Assembly (NCBI GenBank): GCA_028571685.1
Contig: CM053164.1
Span: 34,584,501-34,648,500 of the forward strand
DNA: 64,000 nt
DNA from: Heterohyrax brucei
Taxonomy: Eukaryota > Chordata > Mammalia > Hyracoidea > Procaviidae
Reading direction: 5' to 3'
Part shown: positions 58,188 to 64,000 of the stretch, piece by piece
How positions within the stretch are numbered: position 1 is the stretch's first letter
How the letters are laid out: each line of letters begins with the position of its first letter
Position numbers and translations under genes: made by a program
The notes under the pieces: generated by a model
Seen by the model: the letters and a program-made list of their open reading frames with translations, nothing else
Databases searched by the model: none
Told to the model about the DNA's origin: nothing

Positions 58188-59005
58188 ATGAGTCAAATTT
58201 TGACAAAATTTTGACAAACTGTTCACTAATGTAAATAATGTACTCTTTTAGGTTTGTTGTTGTTAGGTGACATCAAGGAAGTTACAATTCATGCTGTTGT
58301 TAAGTGCTATTTAGTTAATTTTATACACAAGCCTACATACAAGTGAATACAATACTGCCCAGCCCTGTATCATCCCCATAATTGTTATTATACTTGAGCC
58401 CATTGTTGCAGCCTTATGCAAATCCACCATGTTGAAAGTCTTCCTCTTTTTCACTGACTCTCTACCTTACCAAGAATGATGTCCTTGTCCAGGGACTTGT
58501 CTCTCTCTAGATAACATGCCTAAAGTATATGAGGCAAAGTCTCAGCATCCTTGCTTTTAAATAGCATTCTGGCTATACTTCTTCCAAGGTAGATTTGTTT
58601 TTTTCTACCAGCAGTTCATAATGTGTTCAATATTCTTTGCCACTGCCATAACTCAGAGTCATCAATTCTTCAGCCTTCCATATTCGTTGTCCAGCTTTGG
58701 TACATATGAGACAATTGAAAACACCGTGGCTTGGGTCAAGTACATCTTAATCCTTAAAATGACGTCTTTGCTTTTCAGCACTCCAAAGAAGTCTTTAGCA
58801 GCAGATTTTCTCAGTGCAACGTGTCTTTTGATTTCTTGACTGCTGCTTCCAAGAGTGTTGATTGTAGATCCATGTAAAATTAAATCCTTGACAACTTCAA
58901 GTTTTTCTCCATTTATCAATGATGCTTATTGATCCAGTCATTAGGATTTTTGTTTTCTTTATGTTGATGAGTAATTCAATCTGAAGGCTGTAGTCTGATC
59001 ATCAC

Positions 59006-60088
59006 TGTCGTGGATTGAATTGTATCCCCAAAGATATATTTTAACTTAGCTAGTTCATGACTCTCAATCTTGTGTGATTATCCACTGTTTTGTCATCTGA
59101 TGTGATTTACCTGTATGTTGTAAATCTTATCTCTGTGGTGTTAATGAGATGAAATTAGTGGCAGTTGTTTTAATGAGACAAGCCTCAATCTACATGATTA
59201 GATTTTGTCTTAAGCCAATCCCCTTTGAGATAGAAAAGAGCTCAGTGAGTAGAAATACAAAATGACCTCAAACTACCATGAAAGTAGTACCAAGAGGAGA
59301 CAGTGTCCTTTGGACCTAAGGGATGCTGAGAATCTTCTAGTCCAGGAAAGAATTCATGATGAGAGCCTTCTTCTAGAGTTGATACAGAGAAAAAGCTTTC
59401 CCTTGTGGCTGACACCTTGAATTTGAACTTCTAGCTCTTTATGGTGGTCAGGATTATGTCAACTTTGCTACTTCATGTTTGGCTGCTGTATTAAGTGGCA
59501 GCGCAGGGTCTGTGGTGGCTTCCCACTCCTCAGCTCTCATCCCTCCACCTTCTACCACCTACTGCCAGTCTGCTCACATAGCCATCAGCTCCTGCTCTCT
59601 TCTGGCATCTGGTTCCTGGACCTGAGCCAGCAGCTGTTGGATTCATCAACCCTTACAGACAGCACTTGTGAGTCCTGTTCCCTGACCTGCCAATCCTGGA
59701 TTTGCCAGCCTCTGCAGCTCTGTCCCAACCATCTTAAGATCCGCTGACCTACACAACCAGTGATCTAGATAGAACTCTGATTTATGACCTGCTGACCTTG
59801 GTTTACCAGCTCCTGTGGTGATGTGAGGATTGTGCTGGGACTTGGGATGTTCAGCTTCTGCAATTGCATGAGCTGCTTCCTTTATATAAACCTTTCCTTG
59901 TACTTTATATATAAATATTTCCTTGTACTCTGTATATAAATCTTTCCTTGTACATATACATATTATTGGTTTTGCTTTCCTAGAAAACCCAGCCTAAGAC
60001 ACCCCCTAGACTGAGAGAATAAATTTCTGTCTGTTAAATTCATCCACTTGTGGTACTTCTGTTATGGTAGCACTAAATAACTAAGATA
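59006..60088 (+). mobile_element. MaLR-like LTR inside RTE, itself interrupted
   Basis: Starts TGTCGTGGATTGAATTGTATCCCC, a typical MaLR LTR start, and ends ...GCACTAAATAACTAAGATA. ATCAC at 59001-59005 and ATCAG at 60089-60093 look like its 5-bp duplication. About 560 bp in the middle (59441-60003) is a different element. Confidence 0.75.
59441..60003 (+). mobile_element. Nested LTR-like element, ERVL-like
   Basis: Starts near TGGTCAGGATTATGTCAACTTTGC and ends TTTTGCTTTCCTAGAAAACCCAGCCTAAGACA, resembling the starts and ends of ERVL-type LTRs (...tagagaaccctgactaatac). It holds a 30-base unit repeated three times (TATATAAA(C/T)(A/C)TTTCCTTGTAC, 59880-59960). It splits the MaLR-like LTR; ends are approximate. 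Confidence 0.5.
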
Positions 60089-60289
60089 ATCAGTGTTTCA
60101 AGTCTTTTTCACTTTTACCAAGCAAGATTGTACTCATCTGCATATCAACGGTTACTAAAGAATCTTCCTCCAATCCTAATGCCTAGTCCTTCTTTGCATA
60201 GTCCATCTTCTCAGATTATTTGTTCAGTATACAGATTGAATAGCTATGGTAAAGGATACAAATATGACACATAGCTCCAGGTTTGGTAA

Positions 60290-61165
60290 ATGTGTAATCT
60301 CTACTTGAAGACTCTCACACAGGCTAAAATCTCACAAAAAGACCTTTGAACTCCAACTGGTTATCGTTTATCTCCTTACAAGGAAGGTGGAAGCCGAGGC
60401 ACAGATGTCTCACAGAAGACCTCTCAACATCTGCCAGTGCTTGACATCATCTGAGAGATCCTAGCAGACATTTCAGAGCCAGGGAAGTGAGTAGAGAAGA
60501 GCTGTGAGAGGAGAGCAAGATTATCAGAATGAGTACTTTTAGCTTTTTGCAAGTCAGAGTGTCCCTGCATGGCTTCATCATTTTGTTTAAAACACCAGTG
60601 CACAAACTACAGTCTGTTGGATATTAGTCCTGTTACATATTCTGTGGACAAGATGTTTCCTTTTTGAAATTCTTACAAAAGATTAGCATGAAAAGCTATG
60701 AAAAGCCCTCTCTTAAAGAACGCTAGTCTGTTGGGTTTATTCAACAGTCCCTAAACTTGTTTGATCTAGAAACATATATCTTTATGCCATACTTTTTAGT
60801 ATTCCCAAAGGAAGTTTTCTGGAAATTCTGGCTCCTCTTAGCAACTAGGTATTATACAGAGTAAAATATGAATATTAAAACAATACTTGGTGGTCAACAA
60901 AATATCAACTGGATTATATGTATCTGTTTCCATCCATGAAAAACTAAGCATATCACAAATAATCACGTAACTGCATGTGTATTTTCACAATTACGAGTGA
61001 GCTACTGTAAAGTAGTTTATACTTCTATCTAGTTTCTCATCATCCCTTTTGAATATATACTTTAGCAGATGTATGTTTTTTAAAATGGTATGACATTGAT
61101 TATGGCTATCTGTAAAATATTTTGAATTACAAAAAAATTCTAAGCTTCTATATAACAAAACGCAC
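60290..61165. other. Repeat-poor, no gene recognised
   Basis: No supported frame. This would be intron sequence if the minus-strand exon chain is real. Confidence 0.35.
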
Positions 61166-61167
61166 TT

Positions 61168-61376
61168 GGCTTTGGCTTGGCATTGTCCTCAAGTCGATTC
61201 TGATTCAGAGCAATTCTATAGGAAAGAGTAGAACTATCCCATAGAATTTCTAAGGATGCAAATCTTTACAGCAGCAGACTGCCATATCTTTCCCCAGTGG
61301 AGCAAGCGGAGAGTTTGAATTGTCAACCTCTTAGTTAGCAGCAGAGTATTTCAACACTGTCCCACCAGGCTCTGCC
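61168..61376 (-). repeat. AfroSINE
   Basis: The full reverse-complement AfroSINE with its TTGGCTTTGGCTTGGCATTG tail, a GCAGCAGACTGCCATATC middle and the tRNA-like head ending CCACCAGGCTCTG. Confidence 0.88.
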
Positions 61377-61426
61377 AGGTATATAAAAAAGAGGGACCAA
61401 AGTTAATGTCTTAACAAAGTAGATTT

Positions 61427-61446
61427 TCTCTCTCTCTCTCTCTCTC
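61427..61446. repeat. (TC)n simple repeat
   Basis: Twenty bases of TC dinucleotides, next to further TC-rich text to 61462. Confidence 0.9.
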
Positions 61447-61473
61447 AATCTCTGTCTCTCTGCTTGTAATTAC

Positions 61474-61577
61474 CCATGGCAGATACATGATCTCTGCTCC
61501 AGGGACCAGGTTAGTGAGACAGCTCTGGTATCTCCAAGTCCAGGTTCCCTCATTTGTTCTAGTCCTTGCCTTTCTAG
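61474..61577 (-). CDS. Candidate coding exon 3, minus strand, unknown protein
   Basis: A 104-base interval between a strong acceptor (CCCTTTTTCTTTCTTCCAG, ending 61578) and a moderate donor (CCATGG/GTAATT at 61473). Read in phase 0 from its first base, as required by the exon at 61862-61996, it is open for 34 codons (starts LERQGLEQMREPGLGDTRAV) and leaves two bases. Read through the donor, the frame would stop at once (TAA at 61470-61472), so the interval could also be a terminal exon. No domain is recognised; it contains a short hydrophilic start and a Cys-Ile-Cys near the end. Confidence 0.42.
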
Positions 61578-61861
61578 CTGGAAGAAAGAAAAAGGGAGCA
61601 TCAAGGTATTAGTCTTCTAAAGACTAGATCAATAGTTACATATACAGTTTCTCATAATTGATGAGTGATACTTTAGTCACAAGGCCACAATTCACTTCAA
61701 AGAAATCTGGTAAACATGGCTTCTTGCTTGGTGGCCACATGACCAAGAGGAATGTGGGAGTAGAACTTGAAGTAGACATCAACTTGAAATGTGCCAGCAT
61801 GTCACTCTGACCTGCAATGTAACAATGTACACCCTCCACCCCGTGCATACAATACACTCAC

Positions 61862-61996
61862 CTTTTCCTGAAAGAATATATCATAAAGACCTTCCTGTTG
61901 CTGCCTCCATTTATCTGTTTGTCCTGGACCTCTAGGTGATGGCTCATCTTCTTCATCAGATACAGATATATTCCAAACATAGTTTGCTTCTCTTGC
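61862..61996 (-). CDS. Candidate coding exon 2, minus strand, unknown protein
   Basis: A 135-base interval, exactly 45 codons, open in phase 0 from end to end. The donor is near-perfect (GAAAAG/GTGAGT at 61861). The acceptor (..TATATTGCAAAG) is weak. An in-frame TAA lies a few codons upstream, so the open region is bounded close to the proposed start. The peptide has the makeup of real coding sequence. It contains NISVSDEEDEPSPRGPGQTD, an acidic and proline/serine-rich piece that could be a casein-kinase-type phosphorylation region. WRQQQEGLYDIFFQEK follows. No known family came to mind. It sits in the repeat-poor 60.3-63.8 kb interval. Confidence 0.5.
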
Positions 61997-62173
61997 CTTT
62001 GCAATATACAGTTATGGAGCAGTAACAAAATGATCACGGTGAATATCTCATTCAGAAAAGAAAATTTCAAAGGCAAAGCAGTCACTCCTAAAAATAATGA
62101 ACAAATGTTGCCTAGCCTGGTGTAAGTTATTAGGTTAGACTCTAGTTCTCCTGTATAGGATGAAATGCCTTAC

Positions 62174-62215
62174 CCTTTGTACTCTACGTCTTAGCTTTGC
62201 ACTGCAGGAAAGGAT
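62174..62215 (-). CDS. Candidate small exon 1, minus strand
   Basis: Forty-two bases, open in phase 0 (14 codons, ILSCSAKLRRRVQR), bounded by ATTTCAG at 62216-62218 and AAAGG/GTAAGG at 62173. An alternative acceptor (TTTCCTGCAG) would give 28 bases with another incoming phase. It precedes exon 2 with the right phase. Very short, so weak support. Confidence 0.22.
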
Positions 62216-62329
62216 CTGAAATGGATGCTAGAGGGTATACTCTTTTGGGAAGCTACATGAATTTTTTAGTAGGCGTTTAGTTGATGCAGTTTTAGGACAT
62301 AGAAATTTTTTGTAGATTAAACTTGCATT

Positions 62330-62790
62330 TGCAATCTCCTCAAAACTTAAACTATTTCTGATCTATTTGGTATCAGTCATTTTCGTGTTAAATAACATCA
62401 CTCAGTTTTGCTTACAGCACTCCCTTTTAAAAATTGCCTTCTATACCAGAATCGGTATTCAGCCCATGCTTCTTCTCGTCATTGTAATAGGGGTTCCCCT
62501 TAGGTATTTGAAACAATTGTTCTTCGTGAGATGCCAACATTAATCTGATATTTTAGCACTAGGCTATATCCTTTAGTTGACTGAAAGTCTTAATGAAAGG
62601 GCTTTATGAAAGGCTCTGGGCAAATAGTCTTAGCGCTTGCTCTTTTGATACAGCAGCATTTGTCTTTCCAACACTATTTGCAAACTTTTCAATTCTTGCT
62701 GAAATCATCTTACTTCTTAAGAAGCAAGGTGTAGACAATAGACCACAATGATTTCTAAGTTGTGATCAGTGTTAGTTTTACGAAGCATTC
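62330..62790 (-). pseudogene. Degenerate coding-like stretch, unknown family
   Basis: One minus-strand frame keeps protein-like composition over about 150 codons with only a few stops. It includes KMISARIEKFANSVGKTN near 62690, SKEQALRLFAQSLS near 62620, and SHEEQLFQIPKGNPYYNDEK near 62500. I do not recognise the family. It could be an old processed pseudogene or a transposase remnant. No splice signals fit. Confidence 0.25.
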
Positions 62791-62799
62791 TGCTAATAA

Positions 62800-63840
62800 A
62801 TATTCCTAGTTTTCGTCCCTCACTCTATCCACCATCCAATAGACAGCCACCAAGTCATTTATGATTTTTCTTTGTCTAAAATTGACTTTCAGCTTCCAGT
62901 TTTAGTATCAGTGTCAAGTCTAAGTTGCTATATCAAAATTACATAATAGGGTGGGTTAAACAAGGTGCATCTTTATTTCACTTTCATAAAGCAATCCAGG
63001 AGAAGTAAGTACTCTTTGCTGTATAAAGTGATCAAACTACCCAACTCATGAGACAGTTTTGGTGACTCATTAGGTATATCTAAGGCTGCTACACTGCTAC
63101 TGTGTCAACACATCAGAAAGGAAAGGTGAAAGTGAGTGTGGGGAATATCTAGTTCAGTAGCTGTGTGCCCAGGAAGGATAAACATATGTAGAAAGACAAC
63201 CTGTACTCTATAATAGCTTTAGAGCACATAATCAATTCATTATATATACTAAAACAATACGATGAAGGGTATGATATAAGTTCAAACAAGCCGCTCTAAG
63301 TTCTACTGTGACTTAACAGAATATTGACAAATTCAGTTCTATAACCTAAGTTGTTTATTCTTTCTTTTATTACAAACAGTACGGTGGCATTTAAAAACAG
63401 TGATTCCACTTACTATGAGCAGCCTCACAAATTATATTTATGGACATTAAGAAAAGAGTTGAAACAATAACAGCTTCATAGACATCAAATAAAATTAGTG
63501 GCCTGATTCAACTATGGAAGTTTGCTATTTTATAGTCGTATAACAAAAGGAATAGAAAAATGATATTTTTGGCAATACTTCTGAAAACAATGCTTTGTAA
63601 GCCTGCCATATGAAGCTACCACAGATCTCTATCATGCCTTTGGCTAATATGACTTGAAAAGATTAATCAAAGCTACAGAATTCAAAATAATATCATTAGC
63701 CTTTCAAAGCCTTCGGGATTCTGGATTTGAGACTAAATGGAATGTCTTTGGTAAGACTGTGGAAACTAATAAATCACATTTTGCTTAATCAAAATCAAAA
63801 CTTAGAATGTAGTTTAAGTATGTCATTTAAGGTTATTATC
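62800..63840. other. No gene or repeat recognised
   Basis: AT-rich. A possible old repeat lies near 62960-63110 (caaggtgcatctttatttcactttc...), but I could not assign it. Confidence 0.3.
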
Positions 63841-63844
63841 TGAA

Positions 63845-64000
63845 TCTTTAATAGCCTTACATGGATGTGAAAACAGGACAATGAATAGGAAAGACTGAAG
63901 AAGAATTGATTCACTTGAATTATAGTGTTGGAAAAGACTAGTAAATATACAATGAATCGCCAGTAGGATGAACAAGTCTTTCTTGCAAGAAGTACATTAA
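63845..64000 (+). mobile_element. RTE-type LINE, 3' portion, runs off the window
   Basis: CTTACATGGATGTGAAAACAGGACAATGAATAGG to the end parallels 22490-22630 of the RTE at 21360 (tatgaaagctggacagtgagtcagg... and ...aagaatgaacaaatctgtcctggaag). Plus strand, continuing past the right edge. Confidence 0.75.

Larger units (their letters stand above)
58245..60285 (-). mobile_element. RTE 3' half, split by a MaLR-like LTR
   Basis: On minus, polymerase text first (60090-60285, a YADD-region remnant), then the 3' end down to GTTGTTGTTAGGTGACATCAAG at about 58255. Frames at 58662-58919 encode MINGEKLEVVKDLILHGSTI, as in RTE. The LTR at 59006-60088 interrupts it. Confidence 0.82.

Noticed and set aside
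59880-59960. Short regularly spaced repeats that could suggest a CRISPR-like array
   Set aside because: Three AT-rich units inside an LTR, no spacer logic, and the DNA is mammalian.
1-64000. Bacterial or phage systems (operons, toxin-antitoxin, defence islands)
   Set aside because: All repeats and gene remnants are mammalian; no prokaryotic gene organisation was seen on either strand.

Overview
The window is nuclear DNA of an afrotherian mammal (elephant, hyrax, manatee, aardvark and relatives). The evidence is many copies of the tRNA-related AfroSINE, RTE-type LINEs whose 3' end carries the AfroSINE-like tail, and an afrotherian-type L1 with a recognisable 5' start (GAGTCAAGATGGCGGACTAA) and a shared 3' UTR. 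Older pan-mammalian repeats (MIR, L2, L1M, MaLR-like LTRs) lie beneath. I cannot fix the species. No intact protein-coding gene, RNA gene, operon or CRISPR array is visible. Nearly every long open frame is a decayed retroelement frame or its shadow.

Layout. 1-3795: minus-strand class II (betaretrovirus-like) endogenous retrovirus running off the left edge: LTR, Lys-type primer site, splice donor, gag, dUTPase, protease and start of pol, broken by stops and by a plus-strand LTR at 1103-1899. 4.5-9.5 kb: a MIR split by an RTE, an RTE-derived short element and a truncated L1. 9685-15285: an L1 with a perfect 15-bp target duplication but no ORF1. 15.3-25.1 kb: quieter DNA with AfroSINEs, a short L1, a mariner-like fragment and a second RTE. 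25.1-32.36 kb: a full-length L1. 33.7-45.5 kb: densely nested L1 and RTE copies. 45.5-53.2 kb: MaLR-like LTRs, L2, and an L1 whose 5' UTR holds tandem monomers. 53.7-60.3 kb: an L1 with a twin-priming structure, two convergent L1 5' ends, and an RTE split by an LTR that is itself split. 60.3-63.8 kb: repeat-poor. 63.85 kb to the end: start of another RTE.

The most interesting non-repeat signal is a chain of candidate minus-strand coding exons in the repeat-poor islands (62174-62215, 61862-61996, 61474-61577, then 32919-33116). Each has usable splice signals, and the open frames join in compatible phase across a roughly 28-kb repeat-filled intron. I do not recognise the protein. I found no undescribed defence or mobile system. 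The novelty here lies in retroelement structures (ORF1-less L1, 5'UTR-to-3'UTR mini-L1, 22-28 bp AfroSINE-tail insertions) and the unidentified exon chain.
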